This document shows, in pieces, positions 11,286-19,727 of a stretch of DNA of 64,000 nucleotides (position 1 is its first letter; the number at the start of each line of letters is the position of its first letter). Source of the stretch: SXOA01 sp051004015. GTDB lineage: Bacteria > Planctomycetota > Planctomycetia > Pirellulales > Pirellulaceae. The position numbers and the translations under genes are program-made. The notes below the pieces were generated by a model, which saw only the letters and a program-made list of their open reading frames with translations, did no database searches and was not told where the DNA came from. Where the stretch lies: contig JBPCKT010000073.1 of the NCBI GenBank assembly GCA_051004015.1, positions 59,056 to 123,055 of the forward strand, read 5' to 3'.

Positions 11286-11544
11286 GCGCTGTGAATGAAG
11301 AAGCCTCCTGCCGCCGGAGGGGAACCTCCGGCGGCAGAAGGCAAAGCTGCGGCGAGTTGGGGGTGCTCTAAAGCGCAGCCGGGAATAGACGAAATGAGTA
11401 TGGGGAGGACGATTGCAAGGTCTATGCCGCGCGGTGCGTCGGCGACAAATCAGACCTGAAAACGCGGCCCAACCGCAGATTTCTTGAGCAGCGACGGCGG
11501 CATCCAAACCATGACCAGCGGGGACTCTGCACGAACCTTGCGCA
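11286..11544. other. Intergenic, one further hairpin
   Basis: A second perfect 13-bp hairpin (11308-11320 with 11325-11337, CTGCCGCCGGAGG) follows the terminator. Nothing else is recognisable up to the stop of the convergent pilT-like gene. Confidence 0.6.
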
Positions 11545-12783
11545 CTAGCCGCCGCGCTTCTGCGCCATTCGCAGACGGGATTCAAACACGCTCGGATCGC
11601 GAGACCAGTGGAGAGCCTCTTCCCGCGTGACGAGGCCGGCGGCGGTGAGATAGGCCAGGGCCTGGTCGAGAATGAGGATGCCGTCGTCGGAGCCGGTCTG
11701 CATGACGGAGTAAATCTGCCGCTGGTCCCCCAGGCGGATGAGGTTGGCGATCGCGGGGTTCACGAGCATGATTTCGACCGCCGGGACCCGCCCTTTGCCG
11801 TCCGCCCGGCGGACAAGTTTTTGCGAAACCACGGCCCGCAGCGTCCGCGAAAGCTGCTCGCGGACCGCGATCTGTTCATCGGCCCCAAACACGCTGACCA
11901 TGCGGCTGATGGAGCCAACGCAGTCGCCGGTGTGGAGAGTGGAGAAGACCAGGTGACCGGTCTCCGCGGCGATGATGGCGGCCTGAATGGTCTCGAAGTC
12001 CCGCATCTCGCCGACGAGAATGACGTCCGGGTCTTCCCGCAGCGCGGCCCGGAGCGCGGAGGCAAAGCTGGGCACGTCGCAAAACAGCTCGCGCTGGCGG
12101 ATCAGGCTGTTGATGTTTTTGTGGACGTATTCGATGGGGTCTTCAATCGTGATGACGTGGCAATTCCGTGTGAGGTTGATCTGATGAATGATGGTGGCCA
12201 GCGTGGTGGACTTGCCGCTGCCGGTCGGGCCGGTGACCAGCACCAGGCCGTAGGGGAAGTTGCCGAGCTCGCCAAGCTGCGGCGGCAGGTTGAGCTCGGA
12301 GAACGTTTTGAAGTTGTCGTCCAGGCGGCGGAAGGCCATTGCCACACTGCCGCGCTGGCGGAAGATGTTGACGCGGAAGCGGGCCTTCTCCGGCGAAAAG
12401 AACGCCAGGTCCAGGGACTGCTTCTCGGCGAAGACGCGGTGCTGGTGATCGGTCATCAGGCTCTCGGCCATCTGCTCCACGTCGTGAGGAGAAAGCGGCT
12501 GGCCGCCGATGGGCAGCAGGGCGTTGTCGATGCGGAAGTACGGCTCGACGCCGCCGGTCAGATGCATGTCCGAAGCCCGTCGCTCCACGCATAAATCCAG
12601 CAGCGCATCGAGCTGCGCCCGGTGTTTCTCCGTTCCGTCCCGCGCCGGCAGCGGCTGAAAGATATGGCCGGACTGCTCGGGGGTTTTGGCGGTCGCAGGC
12701 TGCGCGGGCTGATTTGCCGGCGCAAATGCCGGCACGAAGGAGGAGGGAGCAAAGGATGAATTGACGGGCAGGATGGGGGTCAT
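11545..12783 (-). CDS. pilT: PilT/PilU-type twitching ATPase
   Basis: 412-residue secretion ATPase of the PilT branch, which powers type IV pilus retraction at the inner membrane. A ~45-residue proline/alanine-rich leader precedes the core. Core motifs: Walker A GPTGSGKST (185-193), Asp box HVITIEDPIEY, Walker B VILVGEMRDFETI, His box GHLVFSTLHTGD, and the DQALAYL segment near the C-terminus. No other pilus gene lies in the window, so a free-standing PilT, as is common, or a PilU paralogue are both possible. It is 15 bases downstream of the DUF11 gene's stop on the same strand. Confidence 0.93.
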   Translation of the reverse strand: MTPILPVNSSFAPSSFVPAFAPANQPAQPATAKTPEQSGHIFQPLPARDGTEKHRAQLDALLDLCVERRASDMHLTGGVEPYFRIDNALLPIGGQPLSPHDVEQMAESLMTDHQHRVFAEKQSLDLAFFSPEKARFRVNIFRQRGSVAMAFRRLDDNFKTFSELNLPPQLGELGNFPYGLVLVTGPTGSGKSTTLATIIHQINLTRNCHVITIEDPIEYVHKNINSLIRQRELFCDVPSFASALRAALREDPDVILVGEMRDFETIQAAIIAAETGHLVFSTLHTGDCVGSISRMVSVFGADEQIAVREQLSRTLRAVVSQKLVRRADGKGRVPAVEIMLVNPAIANLIRLGDQRQIYSVMQTGSDDGILILDQALAYLTAAGLVTREEALHWSRDPSVFESRLRMAQKRGG

Positions 12784-12798
12784 AGTTCTTAAGGTGAG

Positions 12799-15700
12799 TT
12801 ACGTCGTCCGACGCCACACCACCACGCAGAGTCGCGGGGAGATTGTCTGGTTCGCGATCACGGCGACGGTGGCCTGGTCATCCTCCGTGGCGCTGCTGTT
12901 GCCCGGAGTGGAGTCGGTATCGAACTCAGTCATCGCGCTGACCTGGGCCGTGTTGCTGAACGACCCGGTGGTATTCGCGGTGGCGACAATGGTGAGCGTG
13001 GCGCTCGCCCCGGAGGCCAGGTTGCCGACATCCCAAATGCCAGTAACGCTGTCAAACGTCGTGCTGCCGCTGGGCGTGGAAGAAACAAACGTCAATCCCG
13101 CCGGCAGTTGATCGGTCACTTGCACCCCGGAAGCTGCGGAAGGTCCGTTGTTGGTGACCGTCACGGTGTAACTCACATTGTCGCCGAGCAACGGCGAGGA
13201 ATCGTCCACGGTCTTAGTCACGCTCAGGTCGGTCACGTTGGGTGTGACGACCGCACTGGCCTGGTCATCTTCCGCGGCCGCACTGTTGCCCGGCGTGGAA
13301 TCGACGTCAAACTGTTCGCTGGCACTGACCTGCGCGGTATTCGTCTTTACGCCGGCGGTGGTGGTGGTGGCGGTGATTTGCAGCGTGGCCGAAGCGCCGC
13401 TGGCCAGCGTTCCCACCGTCCACACGCCGGTGCCGCTGTTATAGGTGGTGCTGCCGCTGGGGGTGGAAGAGACAAAGGTCAGCCCCGCCGGCAGCTGGTC
13501 GGCGACGGTGACACCCGTGGCGCTTTGCGGGCCACTGTTGGTCAGCGTGACGCTGAAGACCACATTCTGGTTGGCATTGGGATTGGCGTTGTTGACTTGC
13601 TTGGTGAGGGAAAGGTCGGCGCTGTTGGGAGTAACCGTCACGCTGGCCTGGTCATCTTCCGCCGGCACGTTGTTATTCACCGTCGAGTCGCTATCGAACT
13701 GATCCGCCGCGGTGATCTGCGCGGAGTTGATCTTGGCCCCGATGGTGGCGGTCGTGGCGACGATTTGCAAGGTGGCGGTACCGGCGCTGTTCACGGTGCC
13801 GACGGTCCAGATTCCGGTGGCGCTGCTATAGGTTCCCTGGCTGGGATTCGAGGAGACAAACGTCAGCCCGGCCGGCAGTTGGTCGGTGATGGCCACGTTG
13901 GTCCCCGCGCTCGGACCGGCGTTGGAAACCGTAATCGTGAAGGTGACGTTCTCGTTTTTGTTTGGCGTGGCATTGTTGACGGTTTTTGTCAGCGACAGGT
14001 CGGCCACTTGCGGGGTCACGGTCACACTGGCCTGGTCGTCTTCGGTCGGCACGTTGTTATTCACTGTGGAGTCGCTATCGAATTGATCAGCCGCGGTGAT
14101 CTGCGCGGAGTTGATTTTGGCCCCGATGGTGGCGGTCGTGGCGACGATTTGCAAGGTGGCGGTACCGGCGCTGTTCACGGTGCCGACGGTCCAGATGCCG
14201 GTGGCGCTGCTATAGGTTCCCTGGCTGGGAGTTGAGGAGACGAAAGTCAGCCCCGCCGGCAGTTGGTCGGTGACGGCCACGTTGGTTCCCGCGTTGGGAC
14301 CGGCGTTGCTGACCGTGATGGTGAAGGTGACGTTCGCGTTCATGATCGGCGAGGCATTATTGACCGTCTTTGTCAGCGAGAGATCGGCCACCTGCGGCGT
14401 CACAATCACGCTGGCCTGGTCATCTTCGGCAGCCTGCTGATTGTTAGGGGTCGAATCAATGTCTCCTTCATTTGCCGCAGTCACTTCGGCCGTATTGGTC
14501 TTCACCCCGGTCGTGGCGACAGTGGCCACAATCTGCAACTGGGCCGTGGCGGCGCTATTCAAGCTGCCGATGGTCCAGATGCCAGTTCCGCTGTTGTAAG
14601 TCGTGGTGCCGCTGGGAGTGGCGGAGACGAACGTCAAGCCGGCAGGCAGCGCGTCCGTCACCACCACGCCGGTCGCGTTGCTCGGCCCCCCGTTGGTGGC
14701 GGTGATCGTGAAGGTGACTGTCTCTCCGACGTTGGGCGCGGCGTTGGTCACAATCTTCGTCAGCGACAAGTCAATGGGAATGCCCGTCAGAGGAATGCTG
14801 GATTGATCGTCTTCGCCGGCGTTCTGATTGTTGGGGGTGGAGTCGGGATCGAACTCGTCGACGTCGGTGACTTCGCCCGTATTGGTCACAACCCCCGGCG
14901 CGTTCACGGTGGCCGTGATCGCCAGCGTGGCGACTGCGCCGCTGTTAAGCGAGGGAATCGTCCAAGCGCCCGTAAGGTTGTTGTAGGTTGTAACACCGCT
15001 CGGGGTGCTCGAGACGAACGACACACCGGCCGGCAGGACGTCGGAGACGGTGATGTTGTTGGCGGCGCCAGGCCCAGAGTTCGTCAGGGTGAGGGTGTAG
15101 GTAATGTTCTGGCCGAGTGCGGGATTGGCGTTATCCACGATCTTGATCAGGCTCAGGTCGGCGGGGTTCGAGAAGTCCTGGGTCTTCACCGTGGGGGCGA
15201 GCATCCCCAGAAAGGTCAGTTGGCCGTCCGTGCCGTCGACGGTCACATCCGACTGGAACTCAATTGCGCCTACATTGCTGAAAGTGGCTGGCCCCGCCGC
15301 TCCACCCCCCGTGGTGAAATCTGCCATCTTGAAGATCAGCTCGCTGGACGGGCTGTTAGGAATGGCGATGGTCTGCTCGGACCAGTTGGTGGCATTGGTA
15401 TAAATCCGCAGCCGGGCCGTTGAGCCGACTTGGTCCGCGCCGATCAGCATCCGAAACCTGTCGGACGTGCCACCATTGGTCAGATCAACGGCACCCAGTC
15501 CTGTGAAGGCGATCGTGTCGCCGTCGGCGTCGGCGCCGTCCCACACATCGACGTACCGGCCTTGCGCGAGCAAACTGGCGTTCCAAGTGAGCGCGCCGAC
15601 GGTGCCGGTGAGAGTCACCTGGTCTCCAAGCCCAGTGGCCCCAGTCAACTCCACCAGCAAGTCTCGCTCACCTCCGAGCGACGAAGCCGAGGCTGCCACC

Positions 15701-16239
15701 GCGAAACTGATATTGCCGACCGGGGGGAAGGCGGCTGTGACGGAAGGATTGGCGACGCTGAAGTCGTCGATCGTCGTGCCCGGTGTACCTTGGGCTTCCA
15801 GGGCGGAGATCGTAATCAAGTTGCTGTTCTGGGCCGACAACAGTACGCCGCCTACGGTCTGCGACGGCTGCTCGACCCAGTAGCTGCCGGCAATCAGGTC
15901 GTCAAAGCGATACTGGCCGGAGGCATTGGAAAGGGCGGTGTCAGTCAGGACGTCACCCGCGCCGGGCTCGAAGACGGTGTCCCCGTCGTCGGTATAGAGA
16001 TTGATCGTCGCCCCGGAGATCTGCTCTCCCGCGCTGAAACCGTTGTTGTTGAAGTCGCGGTAGATGAGTCCGGTGATCGCGCCGAAGTCGGTGGCCAGCA
16101 TGGCCCGCCCTTCGAGCGTCTCAAACCCGAACCCGCGGCGGCGGGCCTGGATCCCGGCTGCGGACTTTGGCCCTTGGAAGAGCGTCTTAACCAAATCGTA
16201 CAGCGACGAAACGACATTCCCACGCGAGCGGCGAGTCAT
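12799..16239 (-). CDS. Large surface protein with SdrD-B-like and DUF11 repeats
   Basis: About 1,146 residues from ATG 16239 (MTRRSRGNVVSSLYDLVK); ATG at 16254 is also possible. The N-terminus carries the planctomycete extracellular motif FETLEGRAMLA in place of a classical signal peptide. Then comes an SdrD-B-like domain (GLIYRDFNNNGFSAGEQISG), a lectin-like or DUF-type region, and six DUF11 repeats of 125-128 residues, each with a DLSLTKxVxNAxP start and an EDDQASVxVTP end. Repeats four and five are nearly identical in DNA. The protein ends abruptly after VAVIAN with a basic tail (CVVVWRRTT) encoded by repeat-like sequence, so the C-terminus may be truncated. Probably cell-surface or matrix. 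Confidence 0.85.
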   Translation of the reverse strand: MTRRSRGNVVSSLYDLVKTLFQGPKSAAGIQARRRGFGFETLEGRAMLATDFGAITGLIYRDFNNNGFSAGEQISGATINLYTDDGDTVFEPGAGDVLTDTALSNASGQYRFDDLIAGSYWVEQPSQTVGGVLLSAQNSNLITISALEAQGTPGTTIDDFSVANPSVTAAFPPVGNISFAVAASASSLGGERDLLVELTGATGLGDQVTLTGTVGALTWNASLLAQGRYVDVWDGADADGDTIAFTGLGAVDLTNGGTSDRFRMLIGADQVGSTARLRIYTNATNWSEQTIAIPNSPSSELIFKMADFTTGGGAAGPATFSNVGAIEFQSDVTVDGTDGQLTFLGMLAPTVKTQDFSNPADLSLIKIVDNANPALGQNITYTLTLTNSGPGAANNITVSDVLPAGVSFVSSTPSGVTTYNNLTGAWTIPSLNSGAVATLAITATVNAPGVVTNTGEVTDVDEFDPDSTPNNQNAGEDDQSSIPLTGIPIDLSLTKIVTNAAPNVGETVTFTITATNGGPSNATGVVVTDALPAGLTFVSATPSGTTTYNSGTGIWTIGSLNSAATAQLQIVATVATTGVKTNTAEVTAANEGDIDSTPNNQQAAEDDQASVIVTPQVADLSLTKTVNNASPIMNANVTFTITVSNAGPNAGTNVAVTDQLPAGLTFVSSTPSQGTYSSATGIWTVGTVNSAGTATLQIVATTATIGAKINSAQITAADQFDSDSTVNNNVPTEDDQASVTVTPQVADLSLTKTVNNATPNKNENVTFTITVSNAGPSAGTNVAITDQLPAGLTFVSSNPSQGTYSSATGIWTVGTVNSAGTATLQIVATTATIGAKINSAQITAADQFDSDSTVNNNVPAEDDQASVTVTPNSADLSLTKQVNNANPNANQNVVFSVTLTNSGPQSATGVTVADQLPAGLTFVSSTPSGSTTYNSGTGVWTVGTLASGASATLQITATTTTAGVKTNTAQVSASEQFDVDSTPGNSAAAEDDQASAVVTPNVTDLSVTKTVDDSSPLLGDNVSYTVTVTNNGPSAASGVQVTDQLPAGLTFVSSTPSGSTTFDSVTGIWDVGNLASGASATLTIVATANTTGSFSNTAQVSAMTEFDTDSTPGNSSATEDDQATVAVIANQTISPRLCVVVWRRTT
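13640..14407 (-). repeat. Recently duplicated DUF11 units
   Basis: Two neighbouring 384-base units are nearly identical in nucleotide sequence, for example the blocks beginning at 13672 and 14056. The other four units are much more diverged. Confidence 0.8.
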
Positions 16240-16415
16240 TCCAAATCCCCCCATCCTTAGTGCATTACCGACATTCTCAGTCCACTGCTAGCGGGATACG
16301 CCCATCCATGGGCGCGCGGAGAGAGAGGGTCGTCTCTCTCCCTATCGGCGCGGGGGGCCAGATAACTTGGGGCAATTGCCGGTGGCCCCAGCGGTGCGAT
16401 AGCATGGTCTTTGGC

Positions 16416-17084
16416 ATGACTCAATTCTGTCCCACATGCAGCGCTTCACTTGCGGCAGCCACGGATGCAGGCGGCGGTAATGTGCGCTGCCCGCAATGCT
16501 GGACCGTCAGCGCGCTGAAGGACGGATTAGGGCCGCCGCCGAGCTTTCCGCCGCCGAGTTTTCCACCGCCAGGCCCATCTGGTTTTTCGCCTCCGCCGCA
16601 GTACCCCGCACAATACATTCCGCAGAATCCGTATCAGGCTCCCAACCCGTGGGCAGACAACTTCTATCGGCCGGGCTACTTTCAGCCTCCCGACCGCCAT
16701 CGAGCGCTCCGCAAGGTTTTCGGCCCTGCCGTTTTCATGCAAGTCTACGGAGTGTTGCTCGTAGTCGGCGGAATTGCTCTGGTGGGATTTCTGCCCCTGA
16801 TCCTGCATGATATGCCCCGCAACGATCAGCCGGTCATGCTCGTGATTCTGGGGATTTGCGCATTTTTTTGCTTGGCGGTTGGAGCCTTCACTTTCTGGGC
16901 CGCGATGCGGATGAAAGCCCTCCGCTCCTATTCCTTGGTGATGTCCGCTGTGGTCGTGACATTCCTGGTCGGGTTCTTAGCCTGCCTGCCAGCAATGATT
17001 CTCGGTATCTGGCCGTTGATCGTGCTGCTGGATGGCGAGGTGAAAGCCTGTTTTGATCGGCCGGACACAGGGCTTCATCCCTGA
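16416..17084 (+). CDS. Zinc-ribbon, proline-rich membrane protein
   Basis: Start ATG 16416 (MTQFCPTCSASLAAATDAGG) is chosen because a CPTC...CPQC zinc-ribbon begins there; the longer frame upstream has no protein-like character. The ribbon (residues ~5-35) is followed by a proline/phenylalanine-rich linker with PPPSFPPPSF repeats, then four hydrophobic segments (VYGVLLVVGGIALVGFLPLI and three more) in the C-terminal 120 residues. This architecture is common for uncharacterised planctomycete and actinobacterial membrane proteins. It converges on the RNase Z-like gene, one base apart. Confidence 0.75.
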   Translation: MTQFCPTCSASLAAATDAGGGNVRCPQCWTVSALKDGLGPPPSFPPPSFPPPGPSGFSPPPQYPAQYIPQNPYQAPNPWADNFYRPGYFQPPDRHRALRKVFGPAVFMQVYGVLLVVGGIALVGFLPLILHDMPRNDQPVMLVILGICAFFCLAVGAFTFWAAMRMKALRSYSLVMSAVVVTFLVGFLACLPAMILGIWPLIVLLDGEVKACFDRPDTGLHP

Positions 17085-17085
17085 T

Positions 17086-17925
17086 TCACAGCCACAGCTT
17101 CAGCCGGCCACCCAGCATGTCGGGCAGCGAGCGCTCGACCCAGTGCCGCACCTGCTTGTCGTGGTAGCGAGTGCTGAAGTGCATCGCAATGATCACCTCG
17201 TTCTGAAAGCGTTCGGCCCGCTCCACGAAGTCGTCCAGGTGCATGTGGCCGTGCTTGTGGATTTTCTCCTTGCGATGGCCGGGGGCGACAAAGGTCATCT
17301 CCGTGATCAGGATCTTCGCCTCGTACATCGCGGGGCAGATGTCCAGCCCTTCGGGCGCGGTGTCGCCGGTGTAAGCCACGAGGGGAATCCGCCTTTCCTC
17401 GGTCACTTCCGTTCCCGCCAGGCGGATATCTCGAATCTGGTCCCCCGTCATGTTCAGAAACTCCGCCTTCAGCTTCTTGCGCCGCTCCCATACGACGTAG
17501 CCCAGCGAAGGGACCGTGTGCCGCGTGGCCGAAGCCGTGACGATCAACTCCCGCGAGAATTCGATCTCATCCCCCGGCTTCACCGCCACCAGCTCGCACG
17601 GCAGCCGCCCACGGTCCAGCCGGCTGAAGGCCTTGAGGACGTGCTGCATCAGATCGATGGCGTGCTCCGGGAGGTAGATGACTGGCGGATCCATCTTCAT
17701 CATTCGCCGCCGGGCAACGTACACCGGCAGGGCGGCGATATGGTCCAGATGTGTATGCGTGATGAACCAGGCCGGCGTCCCCATGAAGTCCCAGGGCTGG
17801 GCCCCCAGATCGAAGCCGAGCTTGAGCTCGGGAATCCGCCAGTAGGACTGGACGGCGGCGCGCGAGTAGCCTTCGACGGTGAGGTCTTTGTGCTGGAGCG
17901 TCCTGTACGGCGAATTTGCAACCAC
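17086..17925 (-). CDS. RNase Z-like metallo-beta-lactamase-fold hydrolase
   Basis: 279 residues from GTG 17925. Zinc-binding motifs of the metallo-beta-lactamase fold are visible: THTHLDHIAALP (HxHxDH) near residue 55, TRHTVPSLGY, YTGDTAPEG (metal-bridging Asp), and the RNase Z-type HKHGHMHLDDF plus HFSTRY (terminal His). The family includes tRNA 3' processing endonucleases and related hydrolases; the substrate cannot be told from sequence. The four-helix-bundle element sits immediately upstream (its end is 8 bases before the GTG), so the promoter or ribosome site may have been replaced by it. Confidence 0.85.
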   Translation of the reverse strand: MVANSPYRTLQHKDLTVEGYSRAAVQSYWRIPELKLGFDLGAQPWDFMGTPAWFITHTHLDHIAALPVYVARRRMMKMDPPVIYLPEHAIDLMQHVLKAFSRLDRGRLPCELVAVKPGDEIEFSRELIVTASATRHTVPSLGYVVWERRKKLKAEFLNMTGDQIRDIRLAGTEVTEERRIPLVAYTGDTAPEGLDICPAMYEAKILITEMTFVAPGHRKEKIHKHGHMHLDDFVERAERFQNEVIIAMHFSTRYHDKQVRHWVERSLPDMLGGRLKLWL

Positions 17926-17932
17926 GGATGAG

Positions 17933-18410
17933 AATGACGAAATTCGAATGGCGAATGGCGAATGAAAGGCTAGGCGGGAGGTTCGTCGGTGCGATCGTTG
18001 TTATCAACCTTACGGATGATGGCCGAGAAGATAAGGTTCAGCTCTTTGGCCTCTTTCCAGAGCTTTCTTGCTTCTTCCACACTTTCCGGCTGGGCCGCGG
18101 AGAGTTGACGGAGCCAGTACATGGATTCGCGCGATTCCTTTCGGCAGAGGGACATTTTATGGCGAAAATCCTTGCGCGATTCCGCATCGTTTCCTTCGCA
18201 ATAATTGGCGCCTATGCTCGTCGCCGAGCGAACAAGCTGCGTAATCAGCGGAGTGTTTATTGGATTGCGACGAATGCACTTCAGAAACTTGATAATCTGC
18301 TCCCCAAAAACAGCCGTTCGTTCCTCCAAGTCGTAGTTTCTCTCGGGTTGACGTTCAGACACGAATAAACCTCTTCCTCATTCGCCATTCGCCATTCGAA
18401 TTTCGTCATT
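17933..18410. mobile_element. 478-bp unit: four-helix-bundle gene enclosed by perfect 33-bp inverted repeats
   Basis: 17933-17965 and 18378-18410 are exact reverse complements over 33 bases, outer end AATGACGAAATTCGAATGGC inward. The only gene inside is 17970-18362. The outer end overlaps by two bases the stop codon of the FG-GAP gene on one side and lies 8 bases from the RNase Z-like start on the other. No clear target duplication is visible. A 22-base core recurs at 21611-21632, and a related palindrome at 24924-24988. Mobility is inferred; there is no transposase. Confidence 0.65.
17970..18362 (-). CDS. Four-helix-bundle protein (S23 / IVP / bAvd-like)
   Basis: 130 residues from GTG 18362 with AGGAAGAGG upstream. 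Motifs match the small four-helix-bundle family (TIGR02436-type, first known from 23S rRNA intervening sequences): DLEERTAVFGEQIIKFLK, then LVRSATSIGANYCEGNDAES, KDFRHKMSLCRKESRESMYW and LWKEAKELNLIFSAIIRK. Members form basic pentameric bundles that bind nucleic acid; the fold is shared with Avd of diversity-generating retroelements. It is enclosed by perfect inverted repeats and is not in rRNA. No reverse transcriptase is in the window. Function here is unknown; nucleic-acid binding linked to the flanking repeats is an inference. Confidence 0.88.
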   Translation of the reverse strand: MSERQPERNYDLEERTAVFGEQIIKFLKCIRRNPINTPLITQLVRSATSIGANYCEGNDAESRKDFRHKMSLCRKESRESMYWLRQLSAAQPESVEEARKLWKEAKELNLIFSAIIRKVDNNDRTDEPPA

Positions 18411-19626
18411 ACGGCCTTGCCGTCTCGTTCCAATAGATTTTGACGTTGTGCGTCGCGCGACCGACCGCGACTACGTCCAGCCGGCCATCGCCGTTAAGGT
18501 CTCCAACACTCAGGTCTTCAATCGCCACGCTGCCGGGGTCCACGATTTGCCGGATCCACTTGCCCCCTGCATCTGCCAGGTCGTAGATGCGAAGGCCGCA
18601 TTTGAATTTGTCGTTCAGGTTGTCGCGGATGCCGATGATGAGCTCTTCGTCCGGGTCGTTATCGAGGTTCGCGCACCAGACGGCGTGCCCCCACTTCAGC
18701 TCTTCGTCGAGGACGGTTCGTTTCCAGAGCCAGTCACCGGCGGCGGGCCGCGGCTGTTCGGGCTTGGTGTAGACGACGACCTGCTCGCCGTGCCAAGGCT
18801 CGATGGTGGCGAAGTAGTCTCCCGCGCCGGCCAGGCGGCCGCGCTTGATTTCGCTTGCGCCGCGATTGGGCATCGTCTTTTGGTTTCCTTCGCCGATACG
18901 GGTCCGCTTCCACTTGCCATCCGCACCTCGCTCCAGCAAGCTCACCCCCTCAAAGCCGGCGTAGAGAATGTCCGGCTTGCTGTCGTGGTTGAAGTCCGTC
19001 ACCTGGAAGTTGTGGGTGACATGCATGTCCTCGTTGATGACTTCGGCTATCCACGGTCCCTTCACGGGGTCTTTGGGCACCTGAAACGACAGCAGCCGCA
19101 CGCCGTGTTCGGCGAAGTTCGGCTTGGTGGTGTTCTTGCCGAACAGCGGGGCGACGATCAGCTCCTGTTTGCCGTCGCCGTCGAGGTCGGCCCAGTTCAT
19201 CCGGTGGACCGTCGGCTCTTCGCCAATCGGATGCACGTCCCACAAGCCGTCAGCCCGTTTGCCGCGGCCAATCCACTGGATGGTCCCGCCGGTCATGGTG
19301 TCGGCTGGCCGCCAATCGGCACCGACCGCGAAATCGACATGGCCGTCGCCATCGATGTCATGCGGGGCAAAGCAGACGTTATCTTTCTTGGTTTGCCCTT
19401 GAATCAGGATGTGCTCCTCCCAGTTCGGATTCTCCAGCCACAAAATCCGCTCCTGGTCGACGATGCAGATATCCAGCCGCTTGTCGCCATTCATGTCGAG
19501 GAGCCTCACGGCATAGCCGACGCCGAGGTGAGTCTTGAGCTCCTGGTCCCGCAGTTGAATATCCGCGGCGGGAAGGGAAGAGAGGGCCGTACAGGTAACA
19601 GCGACAAGCAATAGATAGCGCGTCAT
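18409..19626 (-). CDS. Secreted FG-GAP/VCBS-repeat protein
   Basis: 405 residues with signal peptide MTRYLLLVAVTCTALSSLPA. FG-GAP/VCBS calcium-binding blades recur: DMNGDKRLDICIVD, DIDGDGHVDFAVGADW, DLDGDGKQELIVAP, DFNHDSKPDILYAGF, DNDPDEELIIGI, DLNGDGRLDVVAVGR, consistent with a beta-propeller outside the cytoplasm. Such proteins are abundant in planctomycetes and often bind carbohydrates or other proteins; the ligand is unknown. The TAA stop is partly made of the inverted repeat of the adjacent element, so the native 3' end may have been altered. Confidence 0.88.
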   Translation of the reverse strand: MTRYLLLVAVTCTALSSLPAADIQLRDQELKTHLGVGYAVRLLDMNGDKRLDICIVDQERILWLENPNWEEHILIQGQTKKDNVCFAPHDIDGDGHVDFAVGADWRPADTMTGGTIQWIGRGKRADGLWDVHPIGEEPTVHRMNWADLDGDGKQELIVAPLFGKNTTKPNFAEHGVRLLSFQVPKDPVKGPWIAEVINEDMHVTHNFQVTDFNHDSKPDILYAGFEGVSLLERGADGKWKRTRIGEGNQKTMPNRGASEIKRGRLAGAGDYFATIEPWHGEQVVVYTKPEQPRPAAGDWLWKRTVLDEELKWGHAVWCANLDNDPDEELIIGIRDNLNDKFKCGLRIYDLADAGGKWIRQIVDPGSVAIEDLSVGDLNGDGRLDVVAVGRATHNVKIYWNETARP

Positions 19627-19727
19627 GGGAGAGTCTGGCCGAAGGAGTAGATCAGCGAATCGGGCAAGCTCTTTTGTAACGCAAAGGGGCGAGCGCGCGG
19701 AGACAGGCGCGCCAAGCAGGCAGGCTG

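Noticed and set aside
13108..15423. Two long plus-strand frames opposite the DUF11 gene
   Set aside because: They mirror the DUF11 repeat coding on the other strand, are rich in G, R and V, and have no ribosome sites; shadows of a repetitive GC-rich gene.
12840..15900. CRISPR-like spacing of repeats
   Set aside because: The periodicity is 375-384 bases and encodes protein repeats; there are no short identical repeats with unique spacers.
17086..18410. Diversity-generating retroelement
   Set aside because: The four-helix-bundle protein shares the Avd fold, but there is no reverse transcriptase or template/variable repeat pair in the window.
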